From Neobacillus cucumis (GTDB lineage Bacteria; Bacillota; Bacilli; Bacillales_B; DSM-18226): a DNA stretch of 16,306 nucleotides. The stretch spans positions 1 to 16,306 of the forward strand of contig NZ_JAMBOH010000055.1 in assembly GCF_023715505.1 (NCBI RefSeq). The letters are read 5' to 3'. Made by a program: the position numbers and the translations under genes. The first letter of the stretch is position 1. Every line of letters begins with the position of its first letter. Shown in pieces: positions 16,278 through 16,306 of this stretch. Below the pieces are notes generated by a model, which did no database searches, was not told the DNA's origin, and saw nothing but the letters and a program-made list of their open reading frames with translations.

Positions 16278-16306
16278 TTTCATGGAGAGTTTGATCCTGG
16301 CTCAGG
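16278..16306 (+). rRNA. rrs: 16S ribosomal RNA, first ~29 nt, cut by window edge
   Basis: GGAGAGTTTGATCCTGGCTC is the universal 5' end of 16S rRNA. The mature start is placed at TTTCATGG by comparison with Bacillus 16S, within a base or two. This is the start of the next rRNA operon. Confidence 0.97.

Overview
The window is an ordinary, gene-dense, low-GC Firmicutes chromosome segment. The gene order is that of the origin-proximal region of Bacillus: 5S rRNA, yaaC, guaB, dacA, pdxS-pdxT, serS, tRNA-Ser, then dck, dgk, yaaH/sleL and yaaI on the minus strand, then tadA, SRP RNA, dnaX, yaaK/ebfC, recR, yaaL, bofA and the next 16S rRNA. As I recall it, B. subtilis has the same order between rrnO and rrnA. 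Sporulation genes (dacA, sleL, bofA), strong AGGAGG-type ribosome binding sites, frequent TTG/GTG starts and a T-box all fit an endospore-forming Bacillaceae. The dispersed intergenic element with the core AGCTCCAGCGCCTAG suggests a Neobacillus/Bacillus-type species, but the species cannot be fixed from this sequence.

Layout. 1-150: the end of one rRNA operon (5S lacking about 5 nt at its 5' end, plus terminator). 151-1195: minus-strand yaaC. 1211-2785: guaB with promoter and terminator. 2786-4348: dacA. 4347-5929: pdxS-pdxT, whose -35 overlaps the dacA terminator T-tract. 5935-7614: serS behind a complete T-box leader. 7620-7832: tRNA-Ser(UGA) with its own promoter and terminator. 7844-11387: the minus-strand block yaaI, sleL, dgk, dck. 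11488-12009: tadA. 12027-12424: SRP RNA with promoter and terminator. 12434-14742: dnaX and ebfC, then an intergenic stretch holding two fold-back elements. 14743-15983: recR, yaaL, bofA. 15984-16306: tandem rrn promoters, leader with boxA, and the first ~29 nt of 16S rRNA.

The genes serve nucleotide supply (guaB, dck, dgk), the vitamin B6 cofactor (pdxST), translation (serS, tRNA-Ser, tadA, rRNA), protein targeting (SRP RNA), replication and recombination (dnaX, ebfC, recR), cell wall and spores (dacA, sleL, bofA). yaaC and yaaL have no established role that I know, and yaaI has no established substrate.

I found no mobile element with a transposase, no CRISPR array, no phage genes and no convincing new multi-gene system. 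The points worth a second look are regulatory or small-scale: three copies of a dispersed repeat, a fold-back element upstream of recR, a candidate sigma-E promoter for sleL overlapping the end of yaaI, a T-box specifier (UCC) that does not match the anticodon of the neighbouring tRNA-Ser, and a dck terminator with the stop codon in its loop.
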